Shown: positions 19,426 through 28,799 of the stretch, piece after piece
How positions within the stretch are numbered: position 1 is the stretch's first letter
How the letters are laid out: every line of letters starts with the position of its first letter
Translations under genes and position numbers: made by a program
Notes under the pieces: model-generated
The model's database searches: none
The model's input: the letters and a program-made list of their open reading frames with translations, nothing else
What the model was told of the DNA's origin: nothing
Source: Flavobacterium notoginsengisoli
GTDB lineage: Bacteria; Bacteroidota; Bacteroidia; Flavobacteriales; Flavobacteriaceae
Length of the DNA stretch: 64,000 nt
Direction: 5' to 3'
Assembly: GCF_014207905.1 (NCBI RefSeq)
Contig: NZ_JACHLB010000002.1
Span: forward strand, 682,001-746,000

Positions 19426-20229
19426 TTAATCTACATTTGAATTTCCAATTGAATCAATTGAATCTTCTTGTTTAATTCCAAATATCGCATAATATGTTGC
19501 ATAAATCATTGAAGTATTAAAGACGATGGTAAAAAAGACAAGCACACCACAGCCAATAATACCGACAAGAGAGCCGATAAATCCTAAAATGAAAAAAGAA
19601 AATATGGTAAGCGGATTTTTGGTAACAATAATAAAACTTGATTTTATAGCCTCTATACCTTTTAGTTTTCCGAATACAATTAACGGAATGGATAAAAACA
19701 TAAGATAAGAGATAAAATACGGTATTACAAAAGAAATAGTATTTCCGATAGCAGTGTTGTCAATGTTTTTAATTATGCCCGAAATAGCTGTTCCAACTAA
19801 AGCAGGAATAAAGGCATTTATAAATAATTGAACAAAATACGGAGCTTTGTAATAACTGAAAATTGTTGATACTTTAAACTCTACGTCTCTATCTGCATGA
19901 TCGGCCATTTTAAAAAAACCTGCCATAAATGGAGCTAGTAAACCTGTCAATACTGCTAAACCAATAGAGTGAACTAAAAGTTCTTCTCCAGATAATTTTC
20001 GTTTACTGTATTCTTCAAGGAAATCTTTTTTAATATTTTCTATACCGAAAATAGCAGTAATTGTTCCCATGTAAGCGATAGCAACAATGACTGAAAAGAC
20101 TAAAAAGATAAGTCCAGAATAAACGGCTATTTTTTTATAATTTTCGAAGGCGTGATCAAAGGTCGTAGCAAAATCAAGAGAATAGCCATTTTTTTTAATG
20201 TCCTCAATTTGATCAAGTGTAGATTTCAT
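19426..20229 (-). CDS. Polytopic inner-membrane protein, unknown function
   Basis: A 267-residue protein with a ~30-residue cytosolic start and about five or six membrane spans (~35-62, 88-108, 130-152, 165-185, 208-232, 235-255). The repeated glycine-rich helices and the basic loop KLKGIEAIKSSFIIVTKNP resemble the broad family of bacterial YciC/DUF975-like membrane proteins, but I would not name it. It lies 88 bases before the hybrid kinase on the same strand and may be co-transcribed. Confidence 0.65.
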   Translation of the reverse strand: MKSTLDQIEDIKKNGYSLDFATTFDHAFENYKKIAVYSGLIFLVFSVIVAIAYMGTITAIFGIENIKKDFLEEYSKRKLSGEELLVHSIGLAVLTGLLAPFMAGFFKMADHADRDVEFKVSTIFSYYKAPYFVQLFINAFIPALVGTAISGIIKNIDNTAIGNTISFVIPYFISYLMFLSIPLIVFGKLKGIEAIKSSFIIVTKNPLTIFSFFILGFIGSLVGIIGCGVLVFFTIVFNTSMIYATYYAIFGIKQEDSIDSIGNSNVD

Positions 20230-20349
20230 TTTTTGCGTAAAATTGTTTTATAGACTTGTAATCTTTTATAAGTATCTTGACGTAAATATAATATTTTAAA
20301 TCAAATCCGTATAAAAATCTACAAAACATTCCGCCGTAATGTAACTATT

Positions 20350-21741
20350 TTAAAGCCAGTCTAAAATGCGTTTTATCGATGCCAGTTTATCTTTGTAAGG
20401 GGCATATCTCATGGGTAAATCAATCCAATTTCCTTTTTTTACGATTGCTTTGTGATGAGAAAAAGTATCAAAGCTACGCTGGCCGTGATATGCGCCCATT
20501 CCGCTGTGTCCAACTCCGCCAAAAGGTAGTCTTTTATTAGAGAAATGAATTACAGTATCGTTTATGCAACCTCCTCCAAAAGAGTACTTCGAAATTAATT
20601 TTTTGGCGAAAGAATTATTTTCACTAAAAATATAAAATGAAAGAGGTTTCTCATAACGGCTAACGACGTTTTCAATGTCATTTTGGTTTTCATATGTAAG
20701 AATTGGAAGAATAGGACCAAAAATTTCTTCTTTCATAACTGGACTATCTAAATCTGGATCTTCCAATAGTGTTGGAGCAATGTACAGCTTATTAGCATCA
20801 CTTTCTCCTCCAAACAAAATATGCTCGCCATGAATCATATTTGTTAAACGATACCAGTTTTTGATATTTATAATTCTAGCAAAATCGGGAGATTTGTCTA
20901 TTTTTTTTCCATAAGCTTTAATGATTTCTTCAATTAAATAACTTATAAAATTGACTTTCATGTTTTTCTGAACCAAGATATAATCGGGTGCGATACAAGT
21001 TTGACCAGCATTGATGAATTTTCCCCAGACAATACGTTTTGCGGCTAATTTTAAATCGGCAGTTTCATCTACAATACACGGATTTTTACCACCTAGTTCT
21101 AAAGTTATTGGGGTCAGATTTTCTGCAGCCGCTTTTGCAACAATCTTGCCTACAGCAATACTGCCGGTAAAAAAGATATAATCCCAACGTTGTGCCAGTA
21201 ATTTATTTGATACTTCGATTCCTCCTTCAAAAACTTCTACATGATTAATGTGAAACGTTTTTTCTATAATTTTTGCAATAATTGCAGAAGTGTGAGGTGT
21301 GAGTTCCGAAGGTTTTAAACTAACCTTGTTTCCAGCTGCGACGGCAGCTATTAAAGGACATAAAGCCAATTGAAAAGGATAATTCCAAGGAGCAATAATT
21401 AAAACATCGCCGTAAGGTTCTTTGTAAATATAATCGCTAGAAGGAAAATTAAGAAGTGAAGGGAAAACGCGTTTGGATTTTGCCCAAGAGCTTATATTTT
21501 TAATGGTGTTTTTAAGGTCTGAAATTACATAATGAGTTTCTGTAACAACAGCTTCAAACTCTGGTTTTTTAAAGTCATCATATAAAGCTTGAATGATTAA
21601 ATCTTCACTTTTTTGAATGTTGTACAATAACTTTTTCAGTGTTTCTTTTCGATAACCAATGTCACTTTTATAATCCATTTTTTCGATCAGCTTGTTTTTT
21701 ACTCTCTGCAAGTTAATCGATAAAATTTTAAAAATTAACAA
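20350..21741 (-). CDS. NAD(P)-dependent aldehyde dehydrogenase, class 3-like
   Basis: 463 residues of the ALDH superfamily, oxidising an aldehyde to the acid. Visible are the cofactor segment IAPWNYPFQLALCPLIAAVA, KPSELTP, the glycine site FTGSIAVGK, the catalytic Glu in LELGGKNPCIV and the nucleophile Cys in NAGQTCIAPDY. The short C-terminus (SFGGGCINDTVIHFSNKRLPFGGVGHSGMG split by family variation) fits the ALDH3/coniferyl group with a membrane-lying tail. The listed start is a TTG. The first ATG is at 21678 (MDYKSDIGYRKE), which would trim 21 residues from the family's N-terminal helix. I keep the longer form with reservation. Confidence 0.88.
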   Translation of the reverse strand: MLIFKILSINLQRVKNKLIEKMDYKSDIGYRKETLKKLLYNIQKSEDLIIQALYDDFKKPEFEAVVTETHYVISDLKNTIKNISSWAKSKRVFPSLLNFPSSDYIYKEPYGDVLIIAPWNYPFQLALCPLIAAVAAGNKVSLKPSELTPHTSAIIAKIIEKTFHINHVEVFEGGIEVSNKLLAQRWDYIFFTGSIAVGKIVAKAAAENLTPITLELGGKNPCIVDETADLKLAAKRIVWGKFINAGQTCIAPDYILVQKNMKVNFISYLIEEIIKAYGKKIDKSPDFARIINIKNWYRLTNMIHGEHILFGGESDANKLYIAPTLLEDPDLDSPVMKEEIFGPILPILTYENQNDIENVVSRYEKPLSFYIFSENNSFAKKLISKYSFGGGCINDTVIHFSNKRLPFGGVGHSGMGAYHGQRSFDTFSHHKAIVKKGNWIDLPMRYAPYKDKLASIKRILDWL

Positions 21742-21755
21742 TTAAATCATAAAAA

Positions 21756-22445
21756 TCATACAGCATTCCAAATCGGATCATCTGGAGTAGGCGCGATAAT
21801 CGTAATGTTTTCTTTCGAAACTGGATGTACAAAAGTCAATTTTCTGGCATGAAGATGAATTCCGCCATCAGGATTGCTTCTATCAGCACCATATTTTAAA
21901 TCACCTTTGATTGGAGAGCCAATTGCAGTTAATTGTGCACGAATCTGATGATGACGACCTGTATGCAAGTTGATTTCCAAAGCTGTATAATTCTGCAATT
22001 CTTTGATTATAGTGTAATCTAAACTCGCTAATTTGCTATCTGGAACTTCTTTTGAATGCGCTTTTGAAGTATTGTTTTTTTCGTTTCTTTTCAGATAATG
22101 AACCAATTTTGCTTTTGCTTCTTTTGGTTTATTTTTTACAACAGCCCAATAAGTCTTTTTAGTTTCGCGATTGCTGAAAAGTTCGTTCATTCGCGATAAA
22201 GCTTTACTAGTTCTTGCAAAAACAACAATTCCGGTTGTTGGTCTGTCTAAACGATGAATTACTCCTAAAAAAACATCGCCAGGCTTATTGTATTTTATTT
22301 TAATGTACTCTCTCACAATATCAGAAAGAGGTTTATCGCCAGTTTTGTCTCCTTGTACAATATCACCAACACGCTTGTTAATCACAATTATATGATTGTC
22401 TTCGTGCAATATCTGTAAGTTATCTTTATTAGAAAGAATTTTCAT
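21756..22445 (-). CDS. RluA-family pseudouridine synthase
   Basis: A 229-residue enzyme that isomerises uridine in rRNA or tRNA. The catalytic Asp67 is in HRLDRPTTGIVVFART. The family motifs TKKTYWAVV and LHTGRHHQIRAQL follow, and the C-terminal FVHPVSKENI block ends the fold. There is no N-terminal S4 domain, so it is the short form, and the target base cannot be assigned. It sits between panB and the aldehyde dehydrogenase. RluA-type genes beside panB are common in Bacteroidota. Confidence 0.92.
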   Translation of the reverse strand: MKILSNKDNLQILHEDNHIIVINKRVGDIVQGDKTGDKPLSDIVREYIKIKYNKPGDVFLGVIHRLDRPTTGIVVFARTSKALSRMNELFSNRETKKTYWAVVKNKPKEAKAKLVHYLKRNEKNNTSKAHSKEVPDSKLASLDYTIIKELQNYTALEINLHTGRHHQIRAQLTAIGSPIKGDLKYGADRSNPDGGIHLHARKLTFVHPVSKENITIIAPTPDDPIWNAV

Positions 22446-22507
22446 TTTTTATTTAAAATTTGAATAGAAAAAGTTAGGCTAAAGCCATGTAGCAGTTTAA
22501 AAAGAAA

Positions 22508-22625
22508 CCTCCAGCTAAAGCTGGAGGCAATTATCTTCTCAATTTAATCTTTGAACCTTTGTTACTTTGTCACTTTGAACCTAAAAACTTAGAACCTTAG
22601 CAACTTAGAATCTTAGCATCTTAAA
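22508..22625. repeat. CCTCCAGC hairpin followed by CTTAGAACC decamers
   Basis: A perfect 8-bp stem CCTCCAGC/GCTGGAGG with loop TAAA at 22508-22527 is followed by degenerate ~9-10-base units at ~22550-22622 (for example ACTTAGAACCTTAGCAACTT). The block fills most of the panB-to-rluA gap, so it might form a weak intercistronic attenuator. The stem lacks an adjoining T run. Confidence 0.6.
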
Positions 22626-22629
22626 AAAA

Positions 22630-23448
22630 TTAATATTGTTCCTTTTCATTAGGGAAATCGCTAGACTTTACATCAGCTGCATACTGGCTTATAGCTTTAG
22701 TCATTTCTTCGTAAAGATTTAGGTAACGACGTAAAAAACGCGGACTGAATTCGTTATTCATTCCCAGCATATCGTGAATTACTAAAACTTGACCGTCAAC
22801 ACCGCCTCCGGCACCAATTCCGATTACTGGAATCGAAATGCTATCAGCAACTTTTTTGGCCAAATCTGCTGGAATTTTTTCTAAAACTACTGCAAAACAG
22901 CCTATTTTTTCCAACATTTGAGCGTCTTCAATTAGTTTTTCAGCCTCTTCTTCTTCTTTTGCGCGAACACTGTAAGTTCCGAATTTGTAGATAGATTGAG
23001 GTGTTAAGCCTAAATGGCCCATTACTGGAATTCCAGCATGTAATATTTTTTTAATAGATTCTTTAATTTCTTTTCCGCCTTCTAGTTTTACCGCGTGCCC
23101 GCCACTTTCTTTCATGATTCTGATAGAAGAACGTAAAGCTTCTTTAGGATCCGATTGGTAACTTCCAAAAGGTAGATCTACTACAACTAAAGCTCTTTCG
23201 ACAGCACGAACAACAGAAGAAGCATGATAAATCATTTGATCTAAAGTAATTGGTAAAGTCGTTTCGTGACCAGCCATCACATTTGATGCAGAATCTCCAA
23301 CTAAAATAACATCAACACCTGCTGTGTCAACGATTTTTGCCATTGTATAATCATAAGCTGTAAGCATAGAGATTTTTTCTCCATTACTTTTCATTTCAAT
23401 TAATGACTTAGTTGTGATTCTTTTATAATCTTTCTTTGCTACTGACAT
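22630..23448 (-). CDS. panB: 3-methyl-2-oxobutanoate hydroxymethyltransferase
   Basis: 272 residues counted from the ATG at 23448 ([16 protein letters not shown]). A longer in-frame reading to 23505 adds 19 non-conserved residues and is rejected. The enzyme adds a one-carbon unit from methylene-THF to ketoisovalerate to give ketopantoate on the pantothenate/CoA route. Family motifs are [31 protein letters not shown] (metal site), [17 protein letters not shown] and [19 protein letters not shown]. panC and panD are not in the window. Confidence 0.96.
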   Translation of the reverse strand: MSVAKKDYKRITTKSLIEMKSNGEKISMLTAYDYTMAKIVDTAGVDVILVGDSASNVMAGHETTLPITLDQMIYHASSVVRAVERALVVVDLPFGSYQSDPKEALRSSIRIMKESGGHAVKLEGGKEIKESIKKILHAGIPVMGHLGLTPQSIYKFGTYSVRAKEEEEAEKLIEDAQMLEKIGCFAVVLEKIPADLAKKVADSISIPVIGIGAGGGVDGQVLVIHDMLGMNNEFSPRFLRRYLNLYEEMTKAISQYAADVKSSDFPNEKEQY

Positions 23449-23623
23449 TTTTTTTGTTTTTGATATTGTAAAAGTATTGAATAATTGTAAGATGAGAATC
23501 AGCAATAATAGAATATTTCGGCAGAAAATGTTTTTCCTTTCTTAAAATCTAATCTAAATTGACTGTCTTCCATTACAATAGAATAGGTATGAGGTATTTT
23601 TAATGAAGTTTGTTTGTTTTTTT

Positions 23624-23734
23624 AGCCACAGATTAAAAGAATTTTTACAGATTTTTTTATTGAAAAATTGACTTTTTTAAATCTACTAAAATCAGCAGAT
23701 TAGAAAAATCATTTTAATCCCTTTAATCTGCGGC
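23624..23734. repeat. Inverted repeat, AGCCACAGATT family
   Basis: AGCCACAGATTAAAAGAATT at 23624 is complementary, with mismatches, to the stretch ending CTTTAATCTGCGGC near 23734. A second partial pairing (ACAGATTTTTTTATT with AATCAGCAGATTAG) lies inside. It occupies the gap between panB and the serine dehydratase, and the same ends recur at 50731-50793. Confidence 0.65.
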
Positions 23735-23747
23735 AAAAAAATATTTT

Positions 23748-25175
23748 TTAACAATCAGCCATATTTACGGCAATTGCAAGTCCGCCTTCAGAGGTTTCTT
23801 TGTATTTAGAATTCATGTCTTTTGCCGTTTCCCACATTGTATTAATTACTTTGTCTAAAGGAACTTTAGCATTTTTAGAATCGGTTTCTAAAGCCAATTC
23901 TGCGGCATTAATGGCTTTGATAGCTCCCATAGTATTTCTTTCAATGCACGGAATCTGAACTAAACCGCCAATTGGATCGCAAGTTAGCCCTAAATGATGT
24001 TCCATTGCAATTTCTGCAGCCATAAGAACCTGAGCAGGAGTTCCGCCCATTAATTCGCAAAGTGCGGCAGCGGCCATTGATGACGAAACGCCAATTTCTG
24101 CCTGACATCCGCCCATTGCAGCAGAAATAGTAGAACCTTTTTTAAAGATACTTCCAATTTCGCCAGCAACCATCAAAAACTGTTTGATTTCTTTCTCGCC
24201 AGCATCATGGTTTTCAATAACCATATAATACATTAAAACTGCAGGAATTACTCCAGAACTTCCGTTTGTTGGAGCAGTTACAACTCGTCCTAAAGAAGCA
24301 TTTACTTCATTCACTGCAAGTGCAAAACAACTAACCCATTTTAGGATTTGACGAAATTTAACCTCGGTTTTTCTAATTTCTTGCAACCAACTTTGTGGAT
24401 CATTATAATTAGATAATCCAATTAAGTTTTGATGCATATCGAAAGCTCTTCTACGCACATGAAGCCCGCCTGGAAGTATTCCTTCCGAATGACAGCCAAT
24501 ATACATACATTCCAGCATCGTATTCCAAATACGCATTAATTCTGAATGCACTTCGGCTTCAGGACGCATTGAAATTTCATTTTCATATACAATTTCAGAA
24601 ATTGATTTATTTTCAGAAATGGTGTAGTTTAATAACTCAGCAGCATTTTGAATTGGATATGGAAAAGCACACTTTATAGCTTCTTTTTGTTTAGCATTGG
24701 TTCGTTCTTCTTTTACCACAAAGCCACCACCAATAGAATAAAAAGTAGATTCATATTCAGAATCGTCAGCTTTGTAAGCTGTAAATTTCAATCCATTAGC
24801 ATGAAAAGGAAGAAAGTCTTTATTGAAAACAATGTCTTGAAGAAAGAAAAACGGAATCACTTTTTGGTTGCCCAAATTAATTTCGTTATTCGTTTCAATT
24901 TTTTTAATGATTCCCGCAATATCTTCAACTGGAATATATTCGGGATCTTGTCCGCTTAGACCTAGCATAACAGCAAGATCGGTTGCGTGTCCTTTTCCAG
25001 TTAAAGAAAGAGACCCGTATAAATCGACTTTTACTCGTGTAATATCGTCTAAAATTGCTTCTTCTTTCAACTCTTCAAGAAAGCGTTCAGCAGCGCGCCA
25101 AGGTCCCAAAGTATGTGAACTTGAAGGGCCAACGCCAATTTTAAGCATATCAAAAACAGAGATACATTCTTCCAT
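23748..25175 (-). CDS. sdaA: L-serine ammonia-lyase, iron-sulfur, single-chain
   Basis: A 475-residue enzyme that deaminates L-serine to pyruvate. The beta-domain starts with [19 protein letters not shown]. The alpha-domain carries the serine-binding [15 protein letters not shown] and three cluster cysteines ([31 protein letters not shown]) that hold a labile 4Fe-4S centre. Alpha and beta parts are fused, as in E. coli SdaA, in contrast to the two-subunit Bacillus form. Because the cluster is oxygen-sensitive, activity depends on redox state. Confidence 0.95.
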   Translation of the reverse strand: MEECISVFDMLKIGVGPSSSHTLGPWRAAERFLEELKEEAILDDITRVKVDLYGSLSLTGKGHATDLAVMLGLSGQDPEYIPVEDIAGIIKKIETNNEINLGNQKVIPFFFLQDIVFNKDFLPFHANGLKFTAYKADDSEYESTFYSIGGGFVVKEERTNAKQKEAIKCAFPYPIQNAAELLNYTISENKSISEIVYENEISMRPEAEVHSELMRIWNTMLECMYIGCHSEGILPGGLHVRRRAFDMHQNLIGLSNYNDPQSWLQEIRKTEVKFRQILKWVSCFALAVNEVNASLGRVVTAPTNGSSGVIPAVLMYYMVIENHDAGEKEIKQFLMVAGEIGSIFKKGSTISAAMGGCQAEIGVSSSMAAAALCELMGGTPAQVLMAAEIAMEHHLGLTCDPIGGLVQIPCIERNTMGAIKAINAAELALETDSKNAKVPLDKVINTMWETAKDMNSKYKETSEGGLAIAVNMADC

Positions 25176-25194
25176 TGTTTGTTTTTTGTTAAGA

Positions 25195-25227
25195 CAAAGA
25201 TAATTGAATAATGCAATGAATATTCAT
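25195..25227 (-). promoter_or_regulatory. sdaA -7 box with upstream palindrome
   Basis: On the minus strand TATCTTTG (25202-25195) matches TAnnTTTG 20 bases before the ATG. The perfect 12-base palindrome ATGAATATTCAT at 25216-25227 lies in the spacer/-33 zone, where a regulator could bind. No TTTG -33 box is seen, which could mean activator dependence. Confidence 0.4.
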
Positions 25228-25344
25228 CTTTGAATGTTAATCTTGCGTATTTGTTAAAAAATATATTAAATTTTAATAATTTGACAACAAAATAAATTTA
25301 AATCCTTAATATGCAGTTTCCGTAAAAAGTTCACCTTTTTTCGG

Positions 25345-25352
25345 TATTTTTG
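25345..25352 (+). promoter_or_regulatory. Possible -7 box for the CPA2 antiporter gene
   Basis: TATTTTTG matches TAnnTTTG. A -33-like TTTC lies 24 bases upstream, so the spacing is poor. If used, the leader would be ~110 bases long and contain two very short overlapping reading frames (25423-25443, 25443-25472). Confidence 0.3.
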
Positions 25353-25468
25353 TAAAGGAACGAGTCCGCAAAAGACTTGATTTTTAATATTAATACTTCC
25401 TGGATTTTGTTTTAATTCTGAAATGTCTTTTTACAAATTATAATGCCACAAGAAGATAAAGTTACCAT

Positions 25469-27616
25469 ATGATAGAATTTTTCAAACATCTATTACAAGA
25501 ATTCGAATTACCACTAAGCAATCCAGTATTGATTTTTTCGTTAATACTTTTTATTATCCTGCTTTCACCAATTTTACTTAAAAAGATTAATATTCCCGGA
25601 ATTATAGGACTTATTATTTCAGGTGTTATCATTGGTCCTCACGGATTAAATATTTTAGCTAAAAACTCAGCAGTTGATTTATTTTCAACTATCGGACTTC
25701 TTTACATTATGTTTATTGCGGGGCTAGAATTGGATATGAATGAATTTAAAGCCAATAGAAACAAAAGTGTTCTGTTCGGCTTTTTTACTTTTATTCTCCC
25801 GCTTTCAATTGGATTTCCTGTTTGTTATTATTTATTGCAATATGACTTTAATGCCAGCTTTTTAACTGCAAGTATGTTTGCTACGCACACTTTGGTTGCG
25901 TACCCGATTGTAAGCAAATTAGGAATTGCAAAAAATCAAGCCGTTGCCATTACTGTTGGAGGAACTATTTTAACAGATACAGCCGTTCTGATTATTCTTG
26001 CCGTAATTATGGGAAGCAGTCAAGGGAATCTAAATCAGGCGTTTTGGATTAAATTGACGGTTTCTTTGGCTATTTTTTCTGCAATTATGTTTTTGGTTAT
26101 TCCAAGAATTGCCAAATGGTTTTTTAAGAAGCTGGAAAGTGAAAAACACGCTCATTATATTTTTGTACTTTCTGTCGTTTTCTTCGCGGCCTTTTTGGCA
26201 GAAGTAGCAGGAGTAGAGCCTATTATTGGAGCTTTCGTTGCAGGTTTGGCTTTAAATCCGCTAATTCCGCATTCGTCAGCTTTAATGAATAGAATAGAAT
26301 TTATTGGAAACGCTTTATTTATTCCGTTTTTCTTGATTTCCGTAGGAATGCTAGTTGATGTAAGTGTTATTCTTAGCGGACCTACAGCTTTGATTGTGGC
26401 TGCAACTTTGAGTGTTGTTGCTATTTTCGGAAAATGGATTGCGGCGTTTTTTACGCAAGTAGTTTTCAAATATAGCAAAACCGAAAGACAGCTTATTTTT
26501 GGATTGAGCAGTGCGCACGCTGCCGCAACTCTTGCCGTAATTTTGGTTGGTTTTAAAGCAAAAATATTAGATGAAAATATCTTAAACGGAACTATTATTT
26601 TAATTCTGATTACTTGTATTGTGGCTTCTTTTGCAACAGAGAAAGCAGCAAAGAAAATTGCTATTTGCGAAGAAGAGATTTCACATGAAGATACAGAACA
26701 TGATCAGATTTTAGATGAGCATATTTTGATTCCGCTAGCTAAAACCTCTGCCGCAGCTAGTTTATTGGATTTTGCACTTTTAATTAAAGATAAAAAATCA
26801 TCAAACCCTGTGACTTTGCTAACGATTGTTCCGAATAATAATCAAGCAGAGAAGAATATTTTAAAATACAAAAAAGCGGTCGATAAATTTGTAATTCAAG
26901 GTTCAGCTTCGGAAGTAAAAATCAATACAATTGCGCGAATCGATCATAATCCTGCAAGCGGAATTGCGAGAACTTCAAAAGAAATTATGTCTGACATCGT
27001 AATTGTTGGATGGCCTAGAAAGACTGGGTTTTTGGATAAAATTTTTGGTGAAAACGTAGATTCAATTATCAATAATGTCGATAAAAATCTATTTATCTGT
27101 AGATTTCAAAAGAATTTCATCGAAGAAAAAAGATTGGTTTTTGTTTGTCCGCCATTTTCAGAAAGAGGAATCGGTTTTCATTTATTGATACAAAAAGTCA
27201 CTCGTTTATCACAAGAATTAAGTATTCCGATTGTGATTTATGCCGAATATAAAACGCACGAAACTATTCAGCAGATTGCTAATAATTTGAAATTGAACGC
27301 CAAATTTGGTTTTAAAAATGTTTCAGATTGGGAAGATTTTGAGTCTATTTCAGACGAAATGAAATCAACAGATTTAGTGGTTTTCAATCTTTCTAGAAAA
27401 GGCTCTGTTTCGTATCAATCGATTTTTGATAAACTGCCTCAGAAATTCGAAAAATCATTTGACGATAGCAATGTAATTCTAGTTTATCCGCAAGACGATC
27501 GCAAAGAAAGTGCCATGGATGCTTACGAAGATTTTACAGCTTCACCTTTAGCAAAAGGAATTGAAGCAATTGAGCAAATTGGACGCGGATTGGGAAGTAT
27601 TTTGAAGAAGAATTAG
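25469..27616 (+). CDS. Cation:proton antiporter, CPA2 type with C-terminal USP-like domain
   Basis: 715 residues. The N-terminal ~400 residues form about 12 membrane spans of the Na+/H+ exchanger (KefB/CPA2) fold, with the conserved PGIIGLIISGVIIGPHGLNI, FIAGLELDMNEFK, TDTAVLIILAVIMG and AGLALNPLIP segments. Residues ~425-700 are a soluble tail in which DEHILIPLAKTSAAASLLDF and DIVIVGWPRKTGFLDKIF resemble a universal-stress-protein tandem. It probably exchanges Na+ or K+ for protons in the inner membrane. No TrkA-N (KTN) domain is seen, so this is not a classic glutathione-gated Kef system. Confidence 0.87.
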   Translation: MIEFFKHLLQEFELPLSNPVLIFSLILFIILLSPILLKKINIPGIIGLIISGVIIGPHGLNILAKNSAVDLFSTIGLLYIMFIAGLELDMNEFKANRNKSVLFGFFTFILPLSIGFPVCYYLLQYDFNASFLTASMFATHTLVAYPIVSKLGIAKNQAVAITVGGTILTDTAVLIILAVIMGSSQGNLNQAFWIKLTVSLAIFSAIMFLVIPRIAKWFFKKLESEKHAHYIFVLSVVFFAAFLAEVAGVEPIIGAFVAGLALNPLIPHSSALMNRIEFIGNALFIPFFLISVGMLVDVSVILSGPTALIVAATLSVVAIFGKWIAAFFTQVVFKYSKTERQLIFGLSSAHAAATLAVILVGFKAKILDENILNGTIILILITCIVASFATEKAAKKIAICEEEISHEDTEHDQILDEHILIPLAKTSAAASLLDFALLIKDKKSSNPVTLLTIVPNNNQAEKNILKYKKAVDKFVIQGSASEVKINTIARIDHNPASGIARTSKEIMSDIVIVGWPRKTGFLDKIFGENVDSIINNVDKNLFICRFQKNFIEEKRLVFVCPPFSERGIGFHLLIQKVTRLSQELSIPIVIYAEYKTHETIQQIANNLKLNAKFGFKNVSDWEDFESISDEMKSTDLVVFNLSRKGSVSYQSIFDKLPQKFEKSFDDSNVILVYPQDDRKESAMDAYEDFTASPLAKGIEAIEQIGRGLGSILKKN

Positions 27617-27617
27617 G

Positions 27618-27692
27618 TGTGGAGAGAAGAGAATGTAGAGAATAGAGTAAAGAGGAAAGAATAAAGAATAAAGAGGAAAGAGTAGAGGACGT
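27618..27692. repeat. GA-rich repetitive spacer
   Basis: A purine-only-like tract made of units such as GAGGAAAGAATAAAGAATAA, ending just ahead of the lipoprotein gene at 27716. A similar AG/CT tract lies at 34470-34545. Confidence 0.55.
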
Positions 27693-27715
27693 TTCAATAA
27701 AATGTAAATCAGAGT

Positions 27716-28327
27716 ATGAAATTTAAAATTTTGGTTATAATTCTAGCAGTTTCTTTTTTTATCGGTTGTAAAAATAAGATTAGCCAAAATGCGATAAGTT
27801 CAGATGAGGAGTATGAGAAAACGCTAATTGATAGAGAAAATAAAGCAGCTCAAAATCAAGCGAAATCATCTGGCTTGTTTGTGAAAGATATTTCTTTTCA
27901 GATAAAAGCAGATAAAAAGGATTTTGAAGATGGAATTCAGCCTTGGGTTAATATCGAAAAGTCTGAAAATGAACTTCCAAATCTTATAAATAAAGATGAA
28001 ATTGTCATTGCGGAAGAGAAAATTACCGTAGTAATAGATTATCCTTTGACTAACATTTATAAGTTTGATTTAAAATCGAAAAAAGGATTTAATAGAGAAT
28101 TATTGGTGCAGGAAATAACCAAAGAATACCAGAAATTATACCAAGATGAAGAAAAATCGGCAACAATAAAAACCGTACCGATGAAAGAGAGAAAAATGTA
28201 TAATAGAAATCAGACGAATGGAAAGTATGGTATTTGGGGGCATGATTTAGCTGATTTAGCGCTATCTTCTATTCAGGTTTATAAAGAAAACGGAAATACA
28301 ATTTTAACTTTAGGAATTGAATCTTAA
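27716..28327 (+). CDS. Lipoprotein of unknown function
   Basis: A 203-residue protein. The signal peptide ends in SFFIGCKNK, giving a lipidated Cys18. The mature part is hydrophilic and mixed alpha/beta. The conserved-looking segment RKMYNRNQTNGKYGIWGHDLADLALSSIQ lies near the C-terminus. I recognise no domain family. It starts a run of three exported proteins with 6-base and 10-base gaps, clearly one operon. Confidence 0.65.
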   Translation: MKFKILVIILAVSFFIGCKNKISQNAISSDEEYEKTLIDRENKAAQNQAKSSGLFVKDISFQIKADKKDFEDGIQPWVNIEKSENELPNLINKDEIVIAEEKITVVIDYPLTNIYKFDLKSKKGFNRELLVQEITKEYQKLYQDEEKSATIKTVPMKERKMYNRNQTNGKYGIWGHDLADLALSSIQVYKENGNTILTLGIES

Positions 28328-28333
28328 TTAAAA

Positions 28334-28789
28334 ATGAACATCAAATTTTCTAAGCAGATCGTCATTTTAATTGTTTTGGTCTTGATTTCTTGTAATGGAA
28401 ATAAAGACAAAGCGAATGTGAAATCTCAGAAAGATAGTGCCGAAAAGGATTTAGTAAAAACTAAAATACAATCCGAAAACTTTGAAGATTTCAACAAAAA
28501 ATTTCATGCAGATTCTTTATTCCAAGTTTCAAGAGTAGATTTTCCGATTGAAGGGAAACATATTTCTGGTTTTGAACAACACGAGTGGACAAGAAAGAAC
28601 TGGCAATTTCAGGTTATTCCCGTAGCAGAAGGAACGGAAATAGGAGAATATGAACATTCAGTAGTAAAAACAGATTCTTTAGTTACTGAGAAATTTTGGA
28701 TTCCAGATAGTGGTTTTGAAGTGGAAAGACAGTTTAAACTAATAAATAACAAATGGTTTCTAATCTTTTATAATGATATAAACTTGTAA
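28334..28789 (+). CDS. Lipoprotein of unknown function
   Basis: 151 residues. The lipobox VLISC places the acylated cysteine at ~20. The following KDKANVKSQKDSAEKDLVK linker is charged. The body has FDFPIEG-like and WQFQVIPV strands suggestive of a small beta fold, possibly of the DUF4348 type seen in Bacteroidota lipoproteins, although I cannot confirm that. It begins 6 bases after the preceding lipoprotein gene. Confidence 0.6.
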   Translation: MNIKFSKQIVILIVLVLISCNGNKDKANVKSQKDSAEKDLVKTKIQSENFEDFNKKFHADSLFQVSRVDFPIEGKHISGFEQHEWTRKNWQFQVIPVAEGTEIGEYEHSVVKTDSLVTEKFWIPDSGFEVERQFKLINNKWFLIFYNDINL

Positions 28790-28799
28790 TTCTTTAACA

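Noticed and set aside
23449..23505. Extended N-terminus of PanB
   Set aside because: The 19 extra residues are hydrophobic and not part of PanB; ATG at 23448 matches family starts.
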